Below, in pieces: positions 1-7,810 of a DNA stretch of 11,832 nt. The notes under the pieces were generated by a model, which worked only from the letters and a program-made list of their open reading frames with translations, was not told the DNA's origin and did no database searches. Location of the stretch: assembly GCA_002500745.1 (NCBI GenBank), contig DLST01000005.1:1-11832 (forward strand), given 5' to 3'. Position numbers and translations under genes: made by a program. The stretch is from Sphingobacterium sp. UBA7855. GTDB lineage: Bacteria; Bacteroidota; Bacteroidia; Sphingobacteriales; Sphingobacteriaceae. The stretch's first letter is position 1; every line of letters begins with the position of its first letter.

Positions 1-9
1 ACAGTTTAA

Positions 10-1020
10 TTTACACTCCCTGTAGACCTGGATTTCTATTATTCCTTAATCCTTTGTGAAGAATTATCCGCTTGCTTTTCTGGAGGATTTACCATTTCTG
101 CACTTGTTATTCAGTTTATGTCCGCTCCATATTTACTCAAATATAGTTCAGAAGATCTAAAAGCACGTTATCTTCAGCCCGTTATTGCAGGTGATATGGT
201 AAGTGCTATCGCTATAACGGAACCCGGAGCCGGTTCTGATGTAAAGCAAATCAAGACAACAGCCGTACGCGATGGAGATTTTTACATTGTCAACGGGTCT
301 AAAACTTTTATCACGAATGGGTATTGTGGTGATTTCTTTATTACGGCTGTCAAGACATCTCCTAAACAGGGTACAAAAGGTATCAGCTTGCTGCTTATCG
401 ACCGAAATGCAACTGGCGTTTCGTCAAGCAAAATCAAAAAACTTGGCTGGCATGCCTCTGATACAGCTGAATTAGCATTTAACAACGTTCGTGTCCCTAT
501 TTCGCACCTCATTGGTAAAGAAGGAGAAGGATTCCGCTACTTAATGGATGGACTCCAATTGGAACGACTAACTGCAGCTATCCATAGTCTTGCTACCGCA
601 GAGTCTGCATTTCAGTATACACTTGACTATGTTGCACAACGTGAAGCCTTTGGCAAGAAAATTCAGGAATTTCAAACCATCCGGCATCGTCTAGCGCAAA
701 TGAAAGCGAATATAGCTACAACGAAAGCTTTTATTTACCATTGTTGTGACCTGCAAAATCAGCAGGAATATGCCGTCCAGGAATGCTCCATAGCTAAACT
801 ACAAGCGAGTGAGCTTGCGCTGAGTGTTGTAAATCAATGTCTTCAATTATTTGGTGGCTATGGATTTACAGAAGATTATAAAATCGCCCGGTTATATCGC
901 GATGTGCGTGTCGGAACTATTATTGGCGGCACATCAGAAATCATGCTCGAAATCATCGCCAAAATGACGATAGATCATGTAACCTATCCATCCAAAAGTT
1001 CGAATCAATCGTCGAAGTAA
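10..1020 (+). CDS. Acyl-CoA dehydrogenase, N-terminally truncated, probably a broken gene
   Basis: This is a flavoprotein of fatty acid beta-oxidation that makes the trans-2-enoyl-CoA. From the only ATG in frame (118) it reads 300 residues, against about 380 in the family. Visible landmarks are the ITEPGAGSD signature (33-41), the flavin-contacting REAFGKK segment (175-181) and the GGYGFTEDY region (246-254). The usual C-terminal catalytic Glu position is Gly (IIGGTSE, 268-274). As in long-chain and isovaleryl-CoA dehydrogenases, the base is more likely the Glu of LERL (E149). Homology continues upstream of 118: codons 28-117 read LDFYYSLILCEEL and onward like other family members. No start codon exists there and TAA at 7-9 closes the frame. 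The first ~80 residues are therefore missing or out of frame. The enzyme call is secure; whether it is functional is doubtful. Confidence 0.88.
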   Translation, partial: FTLPVDLDFYYSLILCEELSACFSGGFTISALVIQFMSAPYLLKYSSEDLKARYLQPVIAGDMVSAIAITEPGAGSDVKQIKTTAVRDGDFYIVNGSKTFITNGYCGDFFITAVKTSPKQGTKGISLLLIDRNATGVSSSKIKKLGWHASDTAELAFNNVRVPISHLIGKEGEGFRYLMDGLQLERLTAAIHSLATAESAFQYTLDYVAQREAFGKKIQEFQTIRHRLAQMKANIATTKAFIYHCCDLQNQQEYAVQECSIAKLQASELALSVVNQCLQLFGGYGFTEDYKIARLYRDVRVGTIIGGTSEIMLEIIAKMTIDHVTYPSKSSNQSSK

Positions 1021-1043
1021 CGCAACACCTATTGTCACGTATT

Positions 1044-3155
1044 ATGCAAGAGAAAAAATCTTATCTTACACATCCCCTCTTTTGGGTAGAACAGGATGAT
1101 CATCATATCATTACAATAACCCCTATCTCAACGACGATAGCCGAGCAGCTGGACATTGTAGGCTATCTCACGCAATTTGTTGATCTGGTCACGCTTGTTC
1201 TCGAAACCAAAGAAATCAAAGGGGTGGTGTATACTTGTCCTATTCCAGATGAAAAAATTGACTATATTCAGTTATTTGAGCAATTTTCAATGAACCGTGC
1301 AACTTCATCGGACTTATTCAAGCTTCTTTCAAAGGTATTGCGCTGGAAGACGTTTCATATACCGATTGTTTCCATCTTTACCGGTAATTGTTCAGCTATA
1401 GCATTAGCAACTATGCTATGGTCTAGCTATCGAATCGCACCAAGAAAAATAGCATTAGGTTTCCCGGAAGCTAAATACGGGCTATTTACAGCTTTTGGTA
1501 CAACCGTCTATTTACCACCATTGATTGGCGCCGACGATGCACTCCGCTTGCTGACCCAAAACAAACTCTTAAGTAGTGATGAAGCTCATCAAATGGGATT
1601 GGTGGACGAATTAACATATCACTCGGATGACTGCTTGTCATTAGCCAAAACCTCAATCCGCCATAGACCTGAGTGTTTGGATAAGCAAGGGAGTCGGCAT
1701 ACCGACGAAATAACAGCCGATGCAGTTTTCAATATTCAAAAAAAGGCACATGGCTTATATCCCGGCATAAATGCTGTCATTGAGTTATTAACAGCAAACT
1801 CTTCATCCAGCCCTCTTGAAATCGCCGTGAAGGAAGCAACGCTGTACGTGGAAGTCTTCAATCTTCCCGAGACACTAAGTATGGTCCGCACACTCCATTA
1901 TGGCGTAAAATCAGCCAAATCATCCACGAAGATCACACATATTAACGACTACGACCTAAAAAAGATTGGCATATTGGGTGCCGGTATGATGGGATCTGGT
2001 ATAGCTTTTGAAGCTGCACGAGCGGGAATTGAGGTGATTTTAAAAGATGTTACACTCGACCATGCTGAACGGGGCAAAGGCTATTCCAATCGGATTTGCG
2101 AAAAACTATTCGCTTTCGGTGGCATCACGTCCTCACAACAACAACAATTACTTGCTCGTATCAAACCTACCGATCAAGTGGCAGATCTTGATGGATCTGA
2201 TTGTGTTATCGAAGCGGTATTTGAAGATTTCCATCTTAAAGCACAAGTAACACAAGAAAGCTTACCCTATTTGCACCAAGATGGTTTCTTCGCCACAAAT
2301 ACCACATCATTGCCCATTACGGAGCTTGCAAAAGCATCCAACAATCCTGAGAATTTTATAGGTATGCATTTCTTCTCTCCGGTAGATCGCATGCCCCTTG
2401 TCGAAATCATCTGCGGTAAGCAAACGGCGCAAAAAACGTTGGAAAAAGCACTTACTACAGCTTTGTGCCTCAATAAAGTGCCAATAGTCGTACATGATGG
2501 CCCTGGCTTCTTCACCTCACGCGTTTTCTTCAACTATTTACTCGAAGGGATTACCATGGTTCTAGAGGGTATCTCACCGGAGTTGATTGAAAAAGAAGCG
2601 GCGGCAGCAGGATTTGCAGTGGGGCCCTTGGCAGTATTGGATGAAATTTCCCTGGAACTGATGTTACATGTTTATGATCAATTACCGCGGCTGCACGCCA
2701 GCCAAAAGCGTGCATATAACTACCTGCGAATGCTAGTCGACCAGGGAAGAAAAGGAAAAAAATGGGGAGCAGGATTCTACGATTACCCGGGTGAAAACAA
2801 AAACAAAACGATTTGGAATAATCCCAAAATTTCATCTCTAAAGGAAAATATAAAGCCTGCAACGATCCATAAGCGTTTGTTGCATGTTATGGCATTAGAT
2901 AGTTATCGATGCCTCGAGGAAGGCATACTCGATCAACCCATCGACGGTGACATCGGCGCTATTTTAGGCGTAGGTTATGCCTCTTATACAGGCGGGGTAT
3001 TTAGCCACATCGACCGCACAACGCTTCCGCTTTTCGTGGCCGAATGTCAGGTATTTCAGCCCCTTGGCGATCAATGGGACATCCCCGAATCTTTAAAAAA
3101 GCTGGCGGATAAGAATTTTAGATTTTATCATGGTTTCGAGTCAAACTGGCCCTGA
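1044..3155 (+). CDS. Bifunctional crotonase-like / 3-hydroxyacyl-CoA dehydrogenase (FadJ/FadB-like)
   Basis: This is a beta-oxidation multifunctional protein of 703 residues, close to the usual 700-730. The N-terminal third (about 10-250) is a crotonase fold. The NAD-binding dehydrogenase domain starts near 306 with the Rossmann motif GAGMMG (312-317), followed by TNTTSL, the His of GMHFFSP (H442) and the Glu of LVEII (E454), which form the catalytic His-Glu dyad at the normal spacing of 12. GPGFFTSR and the C-terminal helical domains follow, including a second C-terminal repeat with VGYASYTGGVFSHID. The dehydrogenase half therefore looks active. The crotonase half has lost the oxyanion glycines and one catalytic Glu; only E142 of GFPEAK remains. 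ATG 1044 is preferred over TTG 1032, which lies 11 bases after the upstream stop. The gene is cotranscribed with the acyl-CoA dehydrogenase. It could instead be named a 3-hydroxyacyl-CoA dehydrogenase only. Confidence 0.92.
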   Translation: MQEKKSYLTHPLFWVEQDDHHIITITPISTTIAEQLDIVGYLTQFVDLVTLVLETKEIKGVVYTCPIPDEKIDYIQLFEQFSMNRATSSDLFKLLSKVLRWKTFHIPIVSIFTGNCSAIALATMLWSSYRIAPRKIALGFPEAKYGLFTAFGTTVYLPPLIGADDALRLLTQNKLLSSDEAHQMGLVDELTYHSDDCLSLAKTSIRHRPECLDKQGSRHTDEITADAVFNIQKKAHGLYPGINAVIELLTANSSSSPLEIAVKEATLYVEVFNLPETLSMVRTLHYGVKSAKSSTKITHINDYDLKKIGILGAGMMGSGIAFEAARAGIEVILKDVTLDHAERGKGYSNRICEKLFAFGGITSSQQQQLLARIKPTDQVADLDGSDCVIEAVFEDFHLKAQVTQESLPYLHQDGFFATNTTSLPITELAKASNNPENFIGMHFFSPVDRMPLVEIICGKQTAQKTLEKALTTALCLNKVPIVVHDGPGFFTSRVFFNYLLEGITMVLEGISPELIEKEAAAAGFAVGPLAVLDEISLELMLHVYDQLPRLHASQKRAYNYLRMLVDQGRKGKKWGAGFYDYPGENKNKTIWNNPKISSLKENIKPATIHKRLLHVMALDSYRCLEEGILDQPIDGDIGAILGVGYASYTGGVFSHIDRTTLPLFVAECQVFQPLGDQWDIPESLKKLADKNFRFYHGFESNWP

Positions 3156-3231
3156 TATAAAAACACCCAGGGGTACAGCATACCGATTACGATCTTAAAA
3201 TAGCATATTCGATTTAGTGATGTAGCGCGGT

Positions 3232-3274
3232 GATAAAAAATAAAAGTAGGGTAACATTTAACGCCACCCTACTT
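3232..3274 (-). terminator. Intrinsic terminator of the prp operon
   Basis: A perfect 9-bp stem, AAGTAGGGT (3244-3252) with ACCCTACTT (3266-3274), encloses a 13-nt loop. Read on the minus strand it begins 2 bases after the prpD stop and is followed by TTATTTTTTATC, a U-rich tail. On the plus strand the sequence after the stem is not T-rich, so it mainly serves prpD. No separate strong terminator was seen for the convergent plus-strand operon ending at 3155. Confidence 0.85.
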
Positions 3275-3276
3275 CA

Positions 3277-4734
3277 CTAGCATTGGCGGACGAACAAATC
3301 CATGAGATGCGAAACATCCTGCTCAAGGAAAGTATCGTAGTCCAAAGTTGCAGCAAGAATGGTATGCTGTTGCTTTTCCGAAAATATACGAGCAAGATTT
3401 GTTTTGTATTTTTCAATTAACTTAGGAATACCTTCTGCCCTACGCCTGGGATGACCTATCGGATATTCAACCACTAATTCAGGCAATATTGTACCGTCCA
3501 TCAATTCAATTGTCAAACCGTTTGATATTGCACGTTTATGAGGATCGTGATAGTCAGCAGTGAACTGCACATCTTCAACGCAGGAAATTTTATCGCGTAG
3601 TGTATCGACTCTTGGATCAGAAGCGATATGATTTTCATAGTCGTCAGCTGTCAACCGCCCAAAAATTAACGGAATTGCCACCATGTATTGAATACAATGA
3701 TCCCGATCTGCTGGATTGTGCAAAGGCCCCTTTTTATCAATGATACGAATAGCGGCTTCATGTGTTCGGATGGTTACACGAGCAATATCCGCACTGCTCT
3801 TTCCAAATTCCTTCAGTTGCTGATAAAGTTGCATAGCAGCTTCAGCTGCAGTCTGCGCATGAAATTCGGCCGGAAATGAGATTTTAAAAAGAATATTCTC
3901 CATTACATAAGATCCATATTCTCGTTGAAATTTAAATGGATTCCCTCGAAACGATACTTCATAAAATCCCCACGTTGGCGCAGTCAAAACAGAGGGGTAG
4001 CCCATTTCTCCAGTTTTTGCGATCAATGCGAGCCGGACAGCACGCGAAGTAGCATCTCCCGCAGCCCAGGATTTTCGGCTACCTGTATTTGGTGCATGTC
4101 GATACGTGCGTAACGCTTGCCCGTCAACAAAAGCCAAAGAAACCGCATTGAGAAGCTCTTCTCTTGTTAGACCAAGAAGCTTACCTACAACAGCTGTTGA
4201 AGCCACCTTCACCAAAATAACATGGTCTATCCCCACCTTATTAAAAGAATTTTCAAGTGCTAAAACACCTTGTATCTCGTGGGCCATAATCATTGCTTCC
4301 AGCACGGTTTTAGTCTTCAACGGCTTTTGACCGTTAGCTATATTGCTTCGACTCAACCAATCTGCTACTGCTAAAATACCACCCAGATTATCTGATGGAT
4401 GTCCCCACTCTGCAGCGAGCCAGGTATCATTAAAATCTAGCCATCGAATAATCGTGCCGATATTGAATGCCGCCTGTATGGGATCTAACTGAAAATTTGT
4501 ACCTGGCACCCGTGCGCCGTTCGGCACAATGGTACCGGCAACAACAGGCCCTAAGAGTTTGGTACAGGCGGGATATGTTAATGCTTCCAAGCCGCAACCG
4601 ACTGTATCGAGAAAACAATAAAAAGCCGTATTCCAAGCGACTTCCCCCCCAATTTGATCGTTTAGGACATAGTCCACAATGTCCACTAAAACCTGATCTG
4701 GCTGTGGTCTTTCATTTGATATTGCTGAACCCAT
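3277..4734 (-). CDS. prpD: 2-methylcitrate dehydratase
   Basis: PrpD dehydrates 2-methylcitrate to cis-2-methylaconitate in the cytoplasmic 2-methylcitrate cycle for propionyl-CoA. The protein has 485 residues, almost exactly the length of Escherichia coli PrpD (483), and is recognisable along its whole length. Examples are ARVPGT (74-79), the active-site region LDFNDTWLAAEWGHPSDN (99-116) and the later RHAPNTGSRKSWAAGD and FPAEFHAQTA blocks. It belongs to the iron-sulfur-free MmgE/PrpD family, so no AcnD/PrpF pair is needed. The ATG at 4734 gives a normal N-terminus. The gene is last in prpB-prpC-prpD, after a 116-base gap from prpC that holds no gene I can see, and directly before a terminator. 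The product still has to be rehydrated to 2-methylisocitrate by an aconitase, which is not encoded in the window. Confidence 0.96.
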   Translation of the reverse strand: MGSAISNERPQPDQVLVDIVDYVLNDQIGGEVAWNTAFYCFLDTVGCGLEALTYPACTKLLGPVVAGTIVPNGARVPGTNFQLDPIQAAFNIGTIIRWLDFNDTWLAAEWGHPSDNLGGILAVADWLSRSNIANGQKPLKTKTVLEAMIMAHEIQGVLALENSFNKVGIDHVILVKVASTAVVGKLLGLTREELLNAVSLAFVDGQALRTYRHAPNTGSRKSWAAGDATSRAVRLALIAKTGEMGYPSVLTAPTWGFYEVSFRGNPFKFQREYGSYVMENILFKISFPAEFHAQTAAEAAMQLYQQLKEFGKSSADIARVTIRTHEAAIRIIDKKGPLHNPADRDHCIQYMVAIPLIFGRLTADDYENHIASDPRVDTLRDKISCVEDVQFTADYHDPHKRAISNGLTIELMDGTILPELVVEYPIGHPRRRAEGIPKLIEKYKTNLARIFSEKQQHTILAATLDYDTFLEQDVSHLMDLFVRQC

Positions 4735-4850
4735 TCGTGTATGTTGTATAAGATTGTGGTTTTACTTGTTTATTAAAATCCGCTCTTGCGCCTACTTTTC
4801 CTAATAGCTAAATGCTAATAAGAGGATTGATCTTTAGTCCCCAACACGAT

Positions 4851-6002
4851 TTACCGTTCAGAAATAGGCACAAAAGCTCTATTGTCAGGACCCGTGTAAT
4901 GTGCACTTGGCCGGATAATTTTTCCATCTTGACGCTGTTCGAAAACATGCGCAGACCATCCGGTAATACGTGAGAGAACAAATAAAGGAGTAAACATCTC
5001 TGTCGGAATGCCCATGATATGATAGGACACTGCCGAGTACCAATCTAGATTCGGAAACATTTTCTTTTCTTCCCACATTACCTTTTCCAATCGCTCTGCG
5101 ATCAGGTAGAGGGTCATATTTCCAGCTTCTTCCGACAGCTCCCTTGCCACTTGCTTTATCACTTCATTTCTTGGGTCCGAGATTGTATACACGGGATGAC
5201 CAAACCCAATAATAACTTCCTTATTAGCCAATCGTCTCCGGATATCCACTTCCGCCTCATCAGCATTTGCATAACGGCTCTGTATTTCGAAAGCTACCTC
5301 ATTGGCCCCGCCATGCTTAGGCCCGCGTAACGCACCGATCGCACCGGCTATACAGGAATACATATCAGACCCCGTCCCAGCAATGACGCGCGCTGTAAAT
5401 GTTGATGCATTAAACTCATGTTCTGCATATAAATTGAGTGAAATCTGCATGGCTCTTACCCAAGAAGCAGCGGGTACCTTTCCATGTAGCAGATGCAGAA
5501 AATGGCCGCCTAAAGTTGCATCAGCTGTCTCAACTTCAATTTCACGCCCATGCTGGCTGAAATGGTACCAATACAGCAGTGCTGAAGCCATTGACGCCAT
5601 CAAACGCGTTGCAATATCGCGAGCCCCAGCAATGGGATGGCTTTCTTTTTCGGGCGAAACACTTCCAAAAAAAGATACATAAGTTCGCAAGACGTCCATG
5701 GCATGAGCAGTTGATGGCAATTGCTTCAGTACGTGCTGAACCGTAATCGGCAACCCACGCTGACTTAAGATCTGACTTTGGTAACTGTTTAATTGCGCCT
5801 GAGTTGGTAAACTTCCATAAACAAGCAAGTAGGCCACCTCCTCAAAACTGGCTTGATGCGCCAACTCCAAGATATCATACCCCCTATAGTGCAAATCATT
5901 ACCACTTTTCCCGACAGTACTCAAAGCGGTATTACCTGCCGGCACACCAGAGAGTGCCACACTTTTTTTAGGCTTAAAACCCGTACCGTTTGTCTCTTCC
6001 AT
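4851..6002 (-). CDS. prpC: 2-methylcitrate synthase
   Basis: PrpC condenses propionyl-CoA with oxaloacetate to 2-methylcitrate plus CoA. The protein has 383 residues, a usual length for this citrate-synthase subfamily. The catalytic triad is visible as H230 in KHGGANE, H269 in GFGHPVY and D320 in [16 protein letters not shown] (193-201) adds the conserved His195. The N-terminus [20 protein letters not shown] and the RGYDI motif (40-44) are characteristic of methylcitrate synthases rather than the long hexameric citrate synthases. The ATG at 6002 lies 9 bases after the prpB stop, so the two are clearly one operon. A role as a dual citrate/methylcitrate synthase cannot be excluded from sequence. 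Confidence 0.95.
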   Translation of the reverse strand: MEETNGTGFKPKKSVALSGVPAGNTALSTVGKSGNDLHYRGYDILELAHQASFEEVAYLLVYGSLPTQAQLNSYQSQILSQRGLPITVQHVLKQLPSTAHAMDVLRTYVSFFGSVSPEKESHPIAGARDIATRLMASMASALLYWYHFSQHGREIEVETADATLGGHFLHLLHGKVPAASWVRAMQISLNLYAEHEFNASTFTARVIAGTGSDMYSCIAGAIGALRGPKHGGANEVAFEIQSRYANADEAEVDIRRRLANKEVIIGFGHPVYTISDPRNEVIKQVARELSEEAGNMTLYLIAERLEKVMWEEKKMFPNLDWYSAVSYHIMGIPTEMFTPLFVLSRITGWSAHVFEQRQDGKIIRPSAHYTGPDNRAFVPISER

Positions 6003-6011
6003 CTGATAAAA

Positions 6012-6887
6012 TTATTTATTAAACAATTGATCCAATCGATTTTCATAGGCATAATAATCGATACTTCTGTATAACTCTTCTCTTGTCTGCATGTGGTCCA
6101 CCATATTAGCCTGTCCGCCGTCTTGCCGAATGTGACGATAAACCTCCGTGGCCGCTTTGTTAGCTGCACGGAAAGCAGAAAGTGGATACAGAACAATAGA
6201 AACGTCCGCCTGACGCAGTTCATCCAGATTAAACAACGGTGTCTGTCCAAATTCAGTAATATTCGCCAGAATAGGGAGGCCAGTTGCTGCACTAAATCGA
6301 ACGTATTGGTCCAAATGGTGAACTGCTTCAGCAAAAATAAAGTCTGCTCCAGCCTCTTTATATGCGACAGCGCGTTCCAGAGCCAATTCAATACCCTCCG
6401 AAGCGAGTGCATCCGTACGTGCACCAATGACAAAATGTTCATCCGTTCGCGCATCCACTGCCGCTTTTAGGCGGTCGACCATTTCAGCACAAGAGACTAG
6501 TTCCTTACCCGGTCGGTGTCCACAACGTTTAGCTCCTACCTGATCTTCCATATGTACTGCTGCTGCACCCACCTTAATTAACGATTTTATCGTTCGGGCA
6601 ACATTAAAGGCCGACGGTCCAAAGCCGGTATCAATATCCACCATCAAGGGGAGACAACATACATTTGTAATGCGATCTACATCAATCAAAACATCTTGAA
6701 GTGTGGTAATTCCAAGGTCTGGAATTCCTAGTGAGCCGGCAGCAACACCACCGCCAGAAAGATAAATTGCCTTAAAACCCGCCTGCTCAGCCAAAAGGGC
6801 ATGATTAGCATTTATGGCCCCAACAATTTGCAATGGTTTTTCGTTCTTGATCGCTTCCCTAAAGAGGAAACCTGGGGATTTTATCAT
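6012..6887 (-). CDS. prpB: 2-methylisocitrate lyase
   Basis: PrpB cleaves 2-methylisocitrate into pyruvate and succinate, the last step of the methylcitrate cycle. It belongs to the isocitrate lyase/PEP mutase superfamily. From ATG 6887 it has 291 residues (E. coli PrpB has 296) and begins [12 protein letters not shown], matching the family N-terminus. A longer frame starting at 6944 adds 19 residues without family similarity and is rejected. Landmarks are [18 protein letters not shown], the Mg-binding VDIDTGFG with D84 and D86, and the catalytic loop [10 protein letters not shown] with Cys122, followed by ARTDA and [14 protein letters not shown]. It is first in the prpBCD operon, 9 bases ahead of prpC. 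The 295-base upstream gap holds a candidate operator. No prpR-type regulator, prpE or prpF is present in the window. Confidence 0.96.
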   Translation of the reverse strand: MIKSPGFLFREAIKNEKPLQIVGAINANHALLAEQAGFKAIYLSGGGVAAGSLGIPDLGITTLQDVLIDVDRITNVCCLPLMVDIDTGFGPSAFNVARTIKSLIKVGAAAVHMEDQVGAKRCGHRPGKELVSCAEMVDRLKAAVDARTDEHFVIGARTDALASEGIELALERAVAYKEAGADFIFAEAVHHLDQYVRFSAATGLPILANITEFGQTPLFNLDELRQADVSIVLYPLSAFRAANKAATEVYRHIRQDGGQANMVDHMQTREELYRSIDYYAYENRLDQLFNK

Positions 6888-6973
6888 AATATAGAATTTG
6901 AAATTCCAAGCCCTGCAATCGCCTTTAGCTACAGGCAACAGCAATTATTTAAGTCTATGTAGTCTGAACACTC

Positions 6974-6999
6974 ATCTTTAGAGCGTTATTCTTAAAGAT
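6974..6999. promoter_or_regulatory. Inverted repeat upstream of prpB, possible operator
   Basis: A perfect 7-bp inverted repeat, ATCTTTA (6974-6980) and TAAAGAT (6993-6999), is separated by 12 bases. It lies 87-112 bases upstream of the prpB start and has no U-tract, so it fits a dimeric regulator site better than a terminator. I could not find a convincing TTG/TAnnTTTG promoter next to it. A 7-bp AT-rich repeat can occur by chance, so this is a candidate only. Confidence 0.3.
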
Positions 7000-7096
7000 A
7001 CACATTACCATACCAATAAAACAAATTATTTTCTAAACGCAAGGTTATTTACAGAAGAAAATACGGCTATAAACAAAAAACACTTCAATTAATTCA

Positions 7097-7127
7097 AGAA
7101 GCCCTGAACTTCAGGCTCAAGGCTTCT
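7097..7127 (-). terminator. Probable terminator of the rtcB-prfH operon
   Basis: AGAAGCC (7097-7103) pairs perfectly with GGCTTCT (7121-7127), and a nested CTGA/TCAG stem forms the tip. On the minus strand it lies 56-86 bases after the prfH stop and is followed by TGAATTAATTG, only a weak U-tract. No other terminator-like hairpin was seen between prfH and prpB. Confidence 0.45.
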
Positions 7128-7182
7128 ATCTAAATCCGAATGACCACATGGATCGTTGCTTTGTCTATAAATGACTAAAAAA

Positions 7183-7809
7183 CTATTTTTCGACAAAATT
7201 AGGTCCATGAAAAATCCGCTTTGCCTGTCCTCTCTTCACTTCGATTTGATTTTTCCATTTTTGCTCATTGGCCACATTTAACTCCTCACGGCCCAATTCC
7301 TTCAAACGCTCCGCTAATCGCAGCATTGCAATTTCTTTATTCTGTAACTGAGACCTCGTATCCATCACCTGTACACTGATACCAGTAGGAACATGCGTCG
7401 CTCTGACTGCTGAACTGACCTTATTGACATGTTGGCCTCCTGCTCCGCTGCTACGCATGGCCTGAAAATAGACATCTTTCAGATGCAGGAATTCTTCCTT
7501 TGCTACCGGAGAATCGAGTTTTACTTCCACAAACCAATTTTTGCGTTTATGCAAAGGGCGAAAGGGACTTTTACAGACCCAACAGACTGTACCAATCCAT
7601 TTATCCAACAATCGGTCCAGATCATTTCCCCTCAGCCGGATGGTCGACGAACTGGGAAGTCCATCAATTTCTTCTGTAGCTAATCCTTCGACTATTACCC
7701 CAACTTTACTAGCTTCAAAAGAGATGCAGTTAGTAACTAACTTAACTGCCAAATTACATTCCTTAGGACCTCGTCCTGAGGTAACTTGCACGTACTTTTC
7801 CTCCATCAT
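7183..7809 (-). CDS. prfH: Peptide chain release factor-like protein PrfH
   Basis: PrfH is a short class I release factor homologue that hydrolyses peptidyl-tRNA on ribosomes with a damaged decoding centre. It keeps the GGQ domain and lacks a normal stop-codon recognition domain. From ATG 7809 it has 208 residues, as expected for PrfH. The GGQ tripeptide (124-126) sits in [11 protein letters not shown] and is followed by [15 protein letters not shown]. The block [17 protein letters not shown] (about 77-93) matches the PrfH-specific middle region. The first ATG lies one base after the rtcB stop, so translation is probably coupled; a second ATG follows at once and either may be used. A longer frame from 7857 would run into rtcB and is not needed. 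Partnership with RtcB is the known arrangement of the RtcB2-PrfH rescue module. It could be confused with ArfB/ICT1-type hydrolases, but the length and middle block favour PrfH. Confidence 0.93.
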   Translation of the reverse strand: MMEEKYVQVTSGRGPKECNLAVKLVTNCISFEASKVGVIVEGLATEEIDGLPSSSTIRLRGNDLDRLLDKWIGTVCWVCKSPFRPLHKRKNWFVEVKLDSPVAKEEFLHLKDVYFQAMRSSGAGGQHVNKVSSAVRATHVPTGISVQVMDTRSQLQNKEIAMLRLAERLKELGREELNVANEQKWKNQIEVKRGQAKRIFHGPNFVEK

Positions 7810-7810
7810 A

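Noticed and set aside
5921..6454. 177-codon minus-strand frame overlapping prpB and prpC
   Set aside because: Alternate-frame shadow of two well-supported genes; its translation is rich in Arg, Trp and Cys and has no motif.
6888..6944. 19-codon N-terminal extension of prpB from 6944
   Set aside because: [19 protein letters not shown] has no counterpart in PrpB; ATG 6887 gives the normal family start.
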